From assembly GCA_022225965.2 (NCBI GenBank), contig JAKJXP020000006.1, positions 248,001-312,000 on the forward strand: 64,000 nucleotides of DNA, read 5' to 3'. The position numbers were made by a program, and so were the translations under genes. The notes beneath the pieces were generated by a model. It had not been told where the DNA came from. It saw only the letters and a list, made by a program, of their open reading frames with translations, and did no database searches. Source of the DNA: Diatrype stigma. Its lineage: Eukaryota > Ascomycota > Sordariomycetes > Xylariales > Diatrypaceae. Shown in pieces: positions 24,201-36,355 of the stretch (the first letter of the stretch is position 1; the number at the start of each line of letters is the position of its first letter).

Positions 24201-27200
24201 ACATCTAATCTACAATATTGTTTCTTTGCCCAAGCTCTGGCTGACGATTGTGCGAGTCAGAAGTATTTCGCTTACAGGATGCGATGTCCAATGGAGACTT
24301 GGAACAAATCATGAGCTCAACAGAAGCCTCTAGTACCTAGGATGCCCATCCGCTGGCCGAGGGAAACGAGGACGTCCGACGTGGGGGTGAGCGGTCATAA
24401 CGATATACCCTTTTCGGGAGAGTCGATGATGGAACCTCAGTTTTATCATGACACACCCCTCTCCCTGTCACTCATGGCTGTAACGGGCAGTGAGCCATCG
24501 GCTGAAGAGACTCGAGGTTGCCGAGCTACGACTCTAAGTGGCATGTGGCATGTGGCATTCCACGCGTGAAATGCTTGGCATCGGTTTGGAGTTGGGCTGG
24601 TTGGGTTGGACGGGAGCTTCCAAATCGTGGGGAAATTTAGGAGCATCAGATGACGGCTTGTAGCCCCGCTAACAGGGTAGGCCGGTGTGACAGCTGGACA
24701 GCTACTTGCCTTGTAGCTACCTACCAGGTACTTGAATAGGTACGTATTCATGATTATCCTCGCAGCGCTCTCGCCGTCGTAGCTGTATGCCTGTTCTGGT
24801 AGGCTCATAGGATACGGATGATTTGACCTACATGCATGAAACAATGCGGGGGAAAAGATATACGTGTTCTCATATGTTTCCAGCAACTGATCTGTCCCGA
24901 GACAGTGTAGCCGACTAACCGCCTTGCCTTGGAGTTTGGTGTTGAAAAAAAGCATCGAGTCACAGTCCCCATCAGGCAGGTAAGTTGATGATAACAACAC
25001 TGATCTCTCCGGACCAAAGATGCTTCGCTGTTGCCGACTTGGACCCGGCCCAATGTACTCGGATCACGATGATTCAGTGTATTGGTAACACGACTATACC
25101 TGCAAGAGGAATGGTAACGGTAGGTAAGGCCGAGCGAGCTGAGAAGCAAAGCGGTGATCGTAGCAAGTTGAAACCGGGAGATCACCACACATTGGATGGA
25201 AAGATATGCTATGAGAACACTAATCATGCTTTCGATCATCGTATCTCGAACTAGCTTGAATTTCGAGTTGATGCGGTGAAAATGTCTCCATGGCATCTCC
25301 ATGGAACCTCCATGGGAGCCCGCTCATGCGTTCTAGCGGTGTATGGGTGAGTAACAGAAAGACGGAGCTGAACAAACCTGTCTGATAAGTAACTTCAAAA
25401 AGAAAAAGCCGGTGTTGCTGACATGATCAGAATGATAGGTTAGCGTTCAATCACGAGAGGTGATTGGATATTATGCGTAATATTCTACCCGATATCCATC
25501 GACTGATGTGCTGGTGATATCGGAAGCCTGGGAGCTTGGGAGCCTGGGAGCTTGGGAGCCTGGGAGCACGACATGCCGGCAAGGTATCATTACAGTTGTA
25601 GCCTAGTCCTTCTCTCGGGGTAAACACGGCGTTCCTGCTTTGCTGGTACATAAGACTCGGTTCCTGTATAGATATTAGCTGGTGTCATGATGCCCAGCCT
25701 CTTGACCGTGGATAATTCTCAGTCCGGTATTTCTTGTTTCGTGAATCCAAGCTTGGGTAGGCATGTATGTAAATAACTTGATTGTTGAAAGCAGCCCGGA
25801 AGGGAAAGGGATTGTGAAGGATGCCGTAAAGATGTACATGGTATGTAGGTGAATGGGTACGGTTACGGGGTACCCTAATCTAAGTAGGGATTCTTCCTGA
25901 GTAGGGATAACTTCTAGTAGAATTCTAGAATATTGGAAAAATGGATATGATGAACCTTGCTCCTTTATCTAAGAAGTGGAGACTGTCGGCTTATTCTAAA
26001 AGTAGAACAAAAACCCGAACCACTCATGGTGTTATATGGGGAAGAGTGTATAACTGAGATATACCGAGTCATGTACTGCCTATATAAAGCAATGAAAGGA
26101 CGATCGTCGATGGGACAGTCTCTGGGATCTGATGGCGAAAGATCTGAGCGTACCATGATTAATTGCCAGATATATAGTCTCACAGCCGAACATTGAATAC
26201 CTACCTACATAGTACACAAACAGACAAGTGAACTGACTACTAATTCGAGGCAGTCAAGGAATGATAAGGTCAGCAAAATGTCGTCAGAGTAAGACTCCCT
26301 ACATAAGATGAACTGGGCATTACCTAAGCTCGGGAATGGATACGGCAGCCCCGGCGTCCGGCAGGCATTCGAGAAGATCAACGCTTCACAATATCTTGGT
26401 CGGAGACATTCATACCTAACCTGCAGTACCAACCTTTCGGTCTTGGCTGCACTTGTATTGCATTATGTCCGTGTACCTTAAGTATTCAGGTAAGTATCCA
26501 ATGGCCGGGGTAACGGACCGAGACGTAGTCCTATCTGGTTCTACCACGGGCTTCTAAAAAGATACTCTCGTGTCAAACATATGTCGAATACCTATCCAGA
26601 CTGCCTCGGCATCAGGAAGGGGATGTATGCAAGGTATCTATAATTTGACACGATAGTTAGTAATCTCTGGCATTCCTATATCTTGGCCCCTCAATGTAAC
26701 CAAGGAATATAGTGGGCTGGTGGGCTGGTGATATACGGATAGAATTAGAGCTTCGTTCACTCTAGCAATTGTATGTAGGGTTGCGAGTTACTTCATCTAG
26801 AGTTTGGATTGGGTCAATAAGGTGGATGCAAGGGACCGAGGACCTTGGAAAGATGAGAGTTTTCGGGCACGCCTTGCCTCAGCCCGTCTGCCTGCCTGCC
26901 TGCCTGCCTGCCTGTGCCTTGCAAATGCGATGGTATCCATTTCAGCGGGTCCATCCACTATCGGCCCTAAGCCATAGTGTGCCATAGTGCTCGACGTCTA
27001 CCGAAGCCGAACCTTAGAGGCAAAAGTTAGCAGGTTGGCATCCATCCGTGACCCCCCCAAGCTGGAAGGCGTTTAGCGTGAAGCAGGAGGCAGGCTAGAG
27101 CAGCCAAGTTGCAACCCATGGAGACGGAGAGAACGAGGGAAAAAACTAGTTGCAAGATTAACAACTAACGTAGTGCGTAGTGCCTGCCTTGTCTCAATTT

Positions 27201-28485
27201 TTCTTGCCCCCAGAATTCCTTAGGCTTTAGGCAGCTCGGGAATTTACAGTATTTCAGTAGGTATTTGTATTTTCAATAAAACATTATGTTTCCAAGTACG
27301 TAGCAAGGAGCAATTCGGTCAAGTCCAGCCCCCCCCCCCCCCCCCTAGGCGACCTCCACCCTGAGCATAGCTACTCTATTCTTGTCCTCAGATCAGACTT
27401 GTTACTTACATACAGACTTACACGAAATACATACACGAAATACATACACCCTACACCATACACCCTACACCCTACACCCTACACCTTACACCCTACACCC
27501 AACACAGGTACACCCTCCGAAAGAACATTTCCATACTTCTATTCCTGCATCACGAGTATTCTTCCAGGGGCTCGGTAATCTCAGCAGGGACATCTATTGT
27601 CCGTTGTCTGTTGTCCGTTGTCCGTCATTCCCCTAGTTACACCAACGCTCCCATCTGGACTCCAGTATCCCGGTGTGTTGGTGTTGGTGTCGGTGCCGGT
27701 ATCGTGCCTCTCTCTGTCAAGGGTAAACTCAGCTATCTATGAGAGGGGAGTCTATGTTGCTGCTGCGGCTTCACCGCTTGTATCCGTACTAACCCTGTAC
27801 CTCACTGGAATTCACAAGAAGTTGGTAACAAATTCGTACTTCCTGTGTCGGCAGACAGAACAACAGTATCGAATCAACTTAGCTGTCTACTCGGTATCCC
27901 GAATCGAATAGTCATCTGCTGCTGTTGTTAACTCTTCACCTTGCCCTTTCAAGTTGCAGGCTGACCCGCTTGTTGATACCTGCGTCGCCAAACGAGCCTA
28001 AACGCCTGGGCTAAGTCTTTGAAATCCACACACAACAAAAGACAAAGCAGAATTACTGAGCTGTGAATGATACCGGGAAATCAAGCCTGTGTTTACTTCA
28101 TAACTGGACTCTCTGGTTCAGTATCTGCAAGCAACGAAGTGATTTTATCCGCATGCCCGTCTGAAAGAGCCTGGGTCTAGCCTCAACAGAAGGGCTGTGA
28201 TGCGCTAGACCGTGACCTTTCCCTTGCGGAGACATCACTACGATAGCTGAAACTTGCACGGCCTGTGCTTGTGTTTATCCGATTACACGATTTATTCACG
28301 GGCTTGCGCGGTTTAAGTACTCGAGGCCTGAGAACCACTCTGAGCGACTGTTGTGTTGACCGCCTGCATTCCAGTAGCTATGAGGTGCACAGTTCATACC
28401 ACAGAAACCCCAATACTCCTTTAGTTGTGCGTGACTAAAGGTGGTGTCTATCTTGACATTAACCACTACACATTCTGTTTCAAGG
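21291..28485. other. Gene-poor spacer with simple repeats
   Basis: No conserved gene is seen on either strand. It holds a 16-bp tandem repeat (AGCCTGGGAGCTTGGG) at 25526-25567, a CTGC/TGCC tetranucleotide run at 26887-26914, a 17-C homopolymer at 27329-27345, a 7-mer CCCTACA array at 27446-27505 and GTTGTCCGTT repeats at 27597-27625. The last few hundred bases are the promoter of the next gene. Confidence 0.5.
27446..27505. repeat. Heptamer array (ACACCCT)n, telomere-like variant
   Basis: About eight units of ACACCCT with small deviations (ACACCAT, ACACCTT, ACACCCA). The complement TGTAGGG is one insertion away from the fungal telomere unit TTAGGG only by loose comparison, so a plain microsatellite is the safer reading. 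Confidence 0.6.
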
Positions 28486-30040
28486 ATGGCCGAGCCTCTC
28501 ATCTTGCCAAAGGGCATTGTGATCAACACAAGCTGGATCTATGACGAGATAGCAAAGCAGCCCGTCGTCTCACCAGAGGCAATCAAGAAGTACTGGAGAG
28601 GTATTGACTTCGGAACTCGGTGATCAATCTTCAGAACTCCATGCTAATTATAGCGCAGTCTATACAACCACCTTCCAGCGACTTATTGACCCCACCGCAA
28701 ATCGCCTCGAGAATTTTTGGTGGCACGTCTGGGGTAGCGATCGTCGCCATCTGCCTGGCCCGGTCCTCGCACGGCTCTTTGAAGATATCTCTACCGGCCC
28801 AACCTTTGTTAAGCTTCGGGGCCCGCCGAATCGATATGAACCTCCTTCACAACCGGTAGGTCATCAGCCACTCGCATCGCCTTGGCAGTGCTAACCGCAA
28901 ATTCAGCCCTCTCCTGGATCGACACCTGTTCAGCCTCCGGTTGTCCAGGCTGTTCCCGGAGCAAGCCAGGAGGTTCTACAACCCAAGGTTGACCAGAGAG
29001 CTATAGCACCTTCCTCCACCAAGAAGCCACCGGGAAAGCCCATTCTGAAGAAGCCTAGGGGTCCTTCAGCTTCGGGGCCTCGCCCGACGGCCCGGTTTGT
29101 ATCACCCCTTGGCTCTGATGCTGAAGACGTCGGAAGTAGAGATAGTGAGGTTGCATCATCAACTAGCACAACTACTGTAACCCCTGCTGGGGGAGAAATG
29201 AAGGCCCCGGGAAACTCTAACAATAAGAAGAAGGCGACTACGGCTGGCCCTCCCAAGAAGAAAGGTGCGACATTTGTAGCTTCGTCCAGACGTAGGCCTG
29301 CTATGCCACGGCGTCAAAGCTCACAGTCCACTACCGGTGGGTCTGACACTACGTCGAAGGAGAAAATTCGTGTAGAGTCACCCGGGCAAGCACCCGAAGC
29401 CGAGCCAAAGCTGAGTGCAAAGGCTGCGGGGAAAAGACCAGCCGCCCCAGCCAAACCTGCTGAACCATCATCATCAAAGCCCACCAGCGGTTCCTCTACG
29501 GATACGCAGGATCGCCAGGCAGTACCTCAGACACGGCAAACTACCGCCAAACAACCAACGCATACAAAGAATGGAAAAGGCAATGGGCCTGTTGTGAAGG
29601 GCGGTCGCCAAGCAGAAGCAACCGAGCCTAAGACAGCCCATGAACAAAGTCATACACAGGGAAGTGTGCAACCAGAGACCACTTCCTCCACGGTTTCTCC
29701 ACGGCCCGATCCGTTTTCTCCACGCCACAGTTCAAGTGAGACGAGCCGCGCTCGCCGAGTCATAGCTCTGACATCGTCAAGCACGGCACAAACATCCAAT
29801 GCCACGGCGCAGGGAACGATCATTGAGTTCGACGAGAACCTACCTACGAGGCAGTTACAAGAGGAAAACGAGACTCTCCAGTCAGAGCCGAGGAGAACCG
29901 GAACAGCTTCGACCTCTCCTTTAGACCCACGTTTTACACCCACGCTACCGAGTGCCACCCCAGCAGTGCCACTTGGTCGATCCAAGAGCCAGCTGACTCT
30001 CCTTCTCGAACGGCAGGGCGAGAAGAAACCTCGGCGATGA
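28486..30040 (+). CDS. AreA GATA-like domain (PF08550-type) protein without GATA finger
   Basis: Three exons, 28486-28600, 28659-28855 and 28907-30040, with GT-AG introns of 58 and 51 nt, give 481 aa in frame. Residues about 30-104 match the short N-terminal domain first noted in the nitrogen regulator AreA. Key pieces are YWRVYTTTFQ, PTANRLENFWWHVWGSD and LARLFEDISTGPTFV. The rest is disordered, with conserved islands PILKKPRG (149-156), TARFVSP (165-171), RRPAMPRRQSSQS and a C-terminal GRSKSQLTLLLER. No GATA zinc finger exists, so this is not AreA itself but the widespread fungal family that shares only this domain; its function is unknown. The ATG at 28486 is chosen because the conserved LILPKG start follows directly; the frame is open for 15 codons upstream but without a better ATG. 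Confidence 0.88.
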
Positions 30041-33000
30041 ACGTTTAATAATCCTCTATACATATACATAATACGTTTACTATTGCTACGACACACGAAC
30101 CTAGTCGCGCTATCTAGTGGGATCCGACCCAAAGGCAAAAGTTCTCAGCAGCGTTGCTTATTTTTACTCCTTCCAGAGACAGGGGCGCAATATATAAATT
30201 AGAGCGTGTACACATATCTGCATGAGAGCGTAGAGATCATGAATTGTCTTGTTTTTCCCTTTCCTTCTAGCTTTTCTCTTTTCTTTTCCTATCTCGCTGT
30301 TTTGCTTTAGGGGCTTGTGAATGGATAGAGGACCTGTTCCTGTATAAAATGCATCACATCGGCGTTTCGCACCAACAAAAGGGGGGGGGGGGGGGGGTTG
30401 AGGTTTTCTGACTTGAGGATTGGCTCCGGAGAGCAAGCGTTGGAAGAGCTTGGGCGATTCTGTACACTACCGTCGTAGGAAACTAACAGTGCTGTAATTT
30501 TTCTGCGATTTTTGTTTTTCTGTTTCTCTCCCGTCCTCTTTGGCATCGGCTGGTCAATATTTGGGGGTAGGGGTGGGGGTGATATCCAACACGTTCCCAC
30601 TTCCAAACCTTACTTCAACGGGAGTAGTAACTCTTTGTCAGGCCTGATAAAATAAACAGCAAACCGTTGATGGTAACGTTGTCTCAATGGTGGCGCGTTA
30701 TCTCAGGGTTGTCGAGCCTTTTCTCCCTCTCTATCTCCGTGCTTATCATGATCCTTCATACATAGGTACCTAGAACACAACCCTCAAGGCCGGCCCCCAG
30801 TACAGTACAGTCCCTAAGTGCTGTAGTTGCCCTCGTGTGACCAATGCTAGGGAACCTTTCTAGCGTATTTCCGTTTCCGAGATTCCTGAGAGGTTCCAGA
30901 CTACCGCCAAGCTTTTAGGGTTGCATTAGGAGATCACCTGGGCTAGCCATCTGAGACCTGCCCCCCTCCCCCTTCTTCCCCCGGGCGGGATGATTCCAGG
31001 GTCCTGGCTCCCACCGTCCCACGCCAATGCCATTGCCAATGCCAATAGGCTATAGCCGCGGACAGCCGAGTGGAAGTTTCACATGCCATACAACATCGTA
31101 GGTAATTTTCCGCTCGGCCTCACTAGATTCCAGGTTGCTTGTAATAGGTAACTGCGTAAGTATGTGAGCAGGGAACTAGGAGATTCTTATTAAATTTAGT
31201 GAAAGTGGTTTGGGTCTATTTGGGATCCGATTAGCCGGCCTGCGTAACTCGTCCTGTCTTGTCATCTGTATATGGCCCCCTTGAATGCTAGAATGTCCGC
31301 CCACCTCGTCCTCATACACAACTAGGAGATTTGTTTGAAGATGTTAACTAGGCCAGCAATAGCTCATAGGGCTGCCGGGGGGTACCACTGCCCCATCAAC
31401 CGTTTCCGCTACGTAAGAGAATTCTATCACGGAATTCCTACTCCATATTAGGAGACTAACATGGAGATGATTGGCTTGAATTCCTTTTTGTGTCTCTATT
31501 GTAGCCGAACATGCTCGAGGTGTGCATGTCCGTATTTATGTACGTAGTATGCGGCAGGGTGTTGGCTGCCTACCTATGATGGAGTGCTGGTATCATTGGT
31601 AGTTCACGACACCATTCTGCTTTGGCCTGATGGCACAACGCCCGACTACCAACTACTCAGAGAACCCGTGATATCGCCTACGTAGTCTATAGACATAGGT
31701 GTGTCTGCGTATCTTGCTACATTACTGCTCGTACTTATGTGTCCACCTACCTACCTACTTCGTACCGACACGGGAAGCCACGCCGTTGAATCGGGATGCA
31801 TGCTTCTGGAAGTCTGCGGTGATAGGAAGTCATGTATGTAGCCACTACTTAAATCGCCAAGTACATACCAGTCTGGGTATGGGTGTACGAGAAAGCACAT
31901 CCTAGACTGCCTAGGTAAGTAGATATCTAGGTGGATGCTTTGCCCCGGCCGGCGGCCCCCACGCCCCTCCGAAGAAGATGAGAACGGCGACCTGAAGCCA
32001 TCAACCCCTCCCCCCACGCGCGACGTGACAACCCAATCTGTAACCGTCACCGAGCCTCATGTAGGTAGGCAGGTGGTAGGTGCCAAGGTGAGAAGAGTGT
32101 GCATGGAATATTCCTGACTTCAAGGTTGTGTATGTAGGTGTGTCGAAGGTGGTGGTGGGCAACCTGCCTATTAGGTACCTACCTACCACCTTACCTACAC
32201 CTGCCCACCCCCGTCCCGGATCGGGCAACGAGCCCAATTCGGCTGCCGGGGCGAACACAACGTCGTTTTCGATATTTTTTCTTTCTTTTTCTCAGCGTCA
32301 CAGGTTGCGCGGCCGGCGTGCGTGTCAACGTGGTATTATACGATTGTAGGTAGCACATGGCCACTATATAACTACGTGCATATATAGTATGTACATACCT
32401 ACCTACCTACATGAACGGCTGCAACGCTCTTACATATTACTCCTGTCGCTCCGCTTACCGCTACCTGCCTTACTATATTAAATAAGTACCTAACCATGCA
32501 CGTGCGTGCTACAGGATGCGGGGAGCACAAGGGCCACGCGGGATGCCGGTGGGCGGTGGTGGTTATTTCTGGTGTGTTTGTCTCTAGTGTTCCTGTTCCG
32601 TATATGCATACACATGTAACATGGTGATGAAACTCCTTCGAGTTGTTCTCATCTCCCGAGATGCATACACAATTTGGGCGTGTAGGTTGTCATCCATCAT
32701 AGATGGTCAGTTCCCAAATAGGAGACTGTGAACCGCATAGTCAGTCATCCACATCGTCTTGCTGATGTTGCCTTAGGCACCTACCTCATACCGAGATACC
32801 TATAGAGGCAAATGTTATAAGTGGAAGGAGGGAAACGACAAATGTCAGGTAAACATGTAGGCCGTTGAAGCAGAAACCCCTATGGGCCACGGGACTATAT
32901 TGTACATACAGGTAGGTGCCTATCACATACCCCTATTTATAGTCGAGCCTATATGTGTGTGTATGTACATACATACAAGGCGGAAATAATAGCTACTGTG

Positions 33001-33790
33001 CTTGCATCGCGGATCAGCGGGCCCTCCCGCAGTAGTAACCCCCACGCAGCAAACTTTATAGCACTTCACTACCAACCTTGGAAGTATTAAGGTAGTGATA
33101 GTCTGTGTAACCCAGATAGATATCCCAAAAGCCTACGGAACATAACCGCATGAGAATGCCAGCATAGAAGCCGGACGCCAAGAAGAGTTGTATAATACCT
33201 ACACATGGCCTCACAGAATAGATATATTTCACCACTTGAAGACGATGCGTTTACGCAACGCCAATAGATCGTATCGAAGGTACGGCATATCGATTTCCCC
33301 CTATGATTTCAGTGTATACTCATCAGAACGCGCGTTCCTCCACATAACCCCGTGTCAAGATTGAAGCAAAACGGGCTACAGCATCTGGATTGTGACCTAT
33401 AAGAAATAAGTATACACATAGGACCAGCCGGTTATATTCTTCAAGTCAAGTATAGCGATAGGCCCGACTACTTGGAATATGCCGAACACACTTACGCAAA
33501 CATTTGCGTAGATTCTGGGGACTGGATCGCGAAAGCCACTTCGATTCCTGATTTTGGAATCACCATTTTCTAGTCCCTTTCGGAATATGCGCTATTATGT
33601 GGGTATGCAGTGCGGATGATGGACCATAGTACCTATGTGACCTGGAATACCGCCCAACTATACTGAGACGCCTATGTAAACTTGTAAATATGCTCCCATG
33701 ATGAGATAAACGACAAATCGCACTTTCAAGAGTCGCGTCTCGCGCCGGCCGAGCTATGGAAAGCAAGAACCAAAAGAGGAGCCAACTACG
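30041..33790. other. Intergenic, rich in TACCTAC/GTAGGTA words
   Basis: The first part is the 3' UTR of the preceding gene. A 17-G homopolymer is at 30381-30397. TACCTACC repeats cluster at 31745-31760, 32170-32205 and 32396-32412. No coding region is supported. Confidence 0.5.
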
Positions 33791-35981
33791 CTACATCCGG
33801 AAAACGCCGAACTTCGTCTCTCCATGCTTGACCTCGTTCTTGCCCGATAGTGCCGCCTTCAGGCCTAGACCGAGATATCTCCGCGTATGCTGCGGAGGGA
33901 TCACGCCGTCATCCTACGAGCGGCTGTTAGTAAGACGAATTACCCATAGGGTGATCACAAAACATGGAGACAGAGGGAGAGAGTCGCAACGAAAGGGGTA
34001 GGGAGAAACAGAGGGGGGGAAACAGGTAATAAAGAGGCTTAATGACGGAAGATATGAGACACAGCAGCTTGGCTGGCTGATTTACGCAAACTCCCCGCCC
34101 CCCCCATGAACAGGGGCAAGAACAGGAAATCTCACTACTCACCCACAGCCTAGCCGAAGAGTACACGGCGTCGCTCTCGCGCTCGATGCGGTCGCGGAGC
34201 TCCGGGTCGGCCTTCTGGCCGACGGTCTCCATGACGCTGGCGAGCTGGTCGGCGCCCATGACGCCGACGCGGGCGTTGGGCCACATCCAGAGGAAGCGGG
34301 GCCCGTAGGCGCGGCCGCACATGCCGTAGTTTCCCGCGCCGTAGCTGCCGCCGACGACGACGGTCAGCTTGGGGACGTCGGCGCACGCGACGGCCGCGAC
34401 CAGCTTGGCGCCGTGCTTGGCGATGCCGTCGCGCTCCGCCTCGCGCCCCACCATGAAGCCGGCGATGTTCTGCAGGAAGACGAGCGGCACGCCGCGCTGC
34501 GCGCACAGCTCGACGAAGTGCGCCCCCTTCTGCGCCGCCGACCCCAGCAGCACCCCGTCGTTGGCCACGATCCCCACCGCCTGCCCGTACACCCGCGCGA
34601 AGCCCGTCGCCAGCGTCGCCCCGTAGTCCCGCTTGAACTCGGCGAACCGCGACCCGTCGACCACGCGCGCGATCACCTCGCGGATCGGCAGCGGCCGCCG
34701 CAGGTTCGTCGACGCGATGCCGAGCAGCTCCGAGGCGGGGTAGAGGGGCTCCTCGTACGTCGTCGCCGTCGGCGGGGGGCCGGTGCTGGTGCTGGTGCTG
34801 GTGTTGGGCCAGTTGAGGTTGCTGATGCACCGCCGCGCGAGCACGATGGCGTGCGCGTCGTCGACGGCCAGGTAGTCGGAGACGCCCGACACGGAGGTGT
34901 GCATGGCGCCGCCGCCGAGCTCCTCGGCCGACACCTCCTCGCCGGTGGCGGCCTTCACCAGGGGCGGCCCGGCGAGGAAGATGTGGCCCTGGCCCTCGAC
35001 GATGATGTTCTCGTCGCTCATGGCGGGCACGTAGGCGCCCCCCGCCGTGCAGAGCCCCATGACGACCGAGATCTGCGGGATGCCCTCGGCGCTCATCCGC
35101 GCCTGGTTGTAGAAGATGCGCCCGAAGTGGTCGCGGTCCGGGAACACGTCCGACTGGTGCGGCAGGTTCGCGCCGCCCGAGTCCACGAGGTATATGCAGC
35201 TATCGTAGATAGGTTCACGGTTAGATAGAAAGCCAGAAAGAAAGACAGGCAGACATGCAGATGAATATGCATCTGGTGGCCCATTCTAGATTAAGAGGAA
35301 AGACCGATTGTCCACAAGCTTAACTTCAAATATCCAATGAAAACAATACTATAATCATAACAGAAAATAGGAACCCAAGAAAACTCACGGCAGCTTGTTC
35401 TCCTGCGCCACGGCCTGCGCTCTCAGGTGCTTCTTCACCGTGATCGGGTAGTACGTGCCGCCCTTGACCGTGCTATCGTTCGAGACGATGACGCACGTGA
35501 CGCCCTCGACAACGCCGATGCCCGTGATGATGCCCCCCGCGGGCACCTCGGCCTCCGGGTAGAGCTCGTGGCCGGCCAGGGGCGAGAGCTCCATGAACGT
35601 CGTGCCCGGGTCTATCAGCGCCGTGACCCGGTCGCGCGGGAGCATCTTCTTCCGCGCGATGTGCTTGTCCCTGGCCTTGGCGGGGCCGCCCTGCTGCGCC
35701 TTGCGCGTCAGCTGCTCCAGCCGCGCCATGGCCTCGCCCATCAGCCTCTCATTCTCCCGGAACTCGTCGGAGCTCGGGTCGATGTTGCTCTGTATGACGG
35801 ATATCGCATCGGCCTGGTACGGGGCCGTGTAGGACGCGATTGTCCGGGAACCTGGAGGGAGACGGTGGTGTGCATGTGGATGCGGAGGACGGCGGGGATG
35901 TGGCTGTCGCAGGCAGCATTGTCGACTCAATTGGCGGGAGAGGCCGGCCAGGAGGTGCCTCGAGGACCGCGAGATGGACAT
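33791..35981 (-). CDS. mccB: 3-methylcrotonyl-CoA carboxylase beta (carboxyltransferase) subunit, mitochondrial
   Basis: Three exons on the minus strand, 35389-35981, 34143-35199 and 33791-33913, with introns of 189 and 229 nt, give 590 aa in frame. The subunit transfers carboxyl from biotin on the alpha subunit to 3-methylcrotonyl-CoA in leucine breakdown. Evidence is the carboxyltransferase sequence: [18 protein letters not shown] just after exon 1, [29 protein letters not shown], and the beta-subunit hallmark [16 protein letters not shown] followed by [14 protein letters not shown]. The C-terminus SARLWDDGVIPP is completed only by exon 3. The N-terminus ([17 protein letters not shown]) is Arg/Ser-rich without acids, a mitochondrial leader; the upstream in-frame TTG at 36119 is not a credible start. 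A small Thr/Ser insert ([12 protein letters not shown]) breaks the core. It is divergent from ivdA, the preceding step of the pathway. The biotin-carrying mccA is not in this window. Confidence 0.97.
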
Positions 35982-36355
35982 TTTGAGAAACGGTTTTGGG
36001 AGGTTCACACCGCTGCTACAGCAGCAGCTCGCTTTCCGGTTATAAACTACATGGGACAGAGGGCAAAGACAGGGTTTGGAGGAGGTGAGTCGGGACCAGG
36101 TCTGACGTCGGCATTCCAAAGGGAAGATGCCGCCAATGACAGGTGACGATCACAGCCGATCTGCCGCGGAGAACCGTCGAAAGCCGCTCGGCATAAGCCA
36201 ACCTCCATACCCAAGTACGTAGCAACACACATTGACCACTTACATACCTGACCTGCTGCATTCCACCATGCTACTTCATCTTCATCAACTACAGGAATGC
36301 GTTTTTCCAATCCGTTGTCTTCTAGCCTGAATTCTGAGATCTCACAAATATAAAC
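35982..36355. promoter_or_regulatory. Shared bidirectional promoter of mccB and ivdA
   Basis: 374 bp separate the two start codons, which face away from each other. Such a short divergent spacing between consecutive enzymes of leucine catabolism suggests shared control. The stretch holds GCCGATCTGCCGCGG (about 36152-36166), with CCG and CGG half-sites of the kind bound by Zn2Cys6 regulators; this match is weak and unproven. Confidence 0.65.

Noticed and set aside
34413..35228. 271-codon plus-strand ORF over mccB
   Set aside because: Antisense shadow of the carboxyltransferase exon; no conserved motif.
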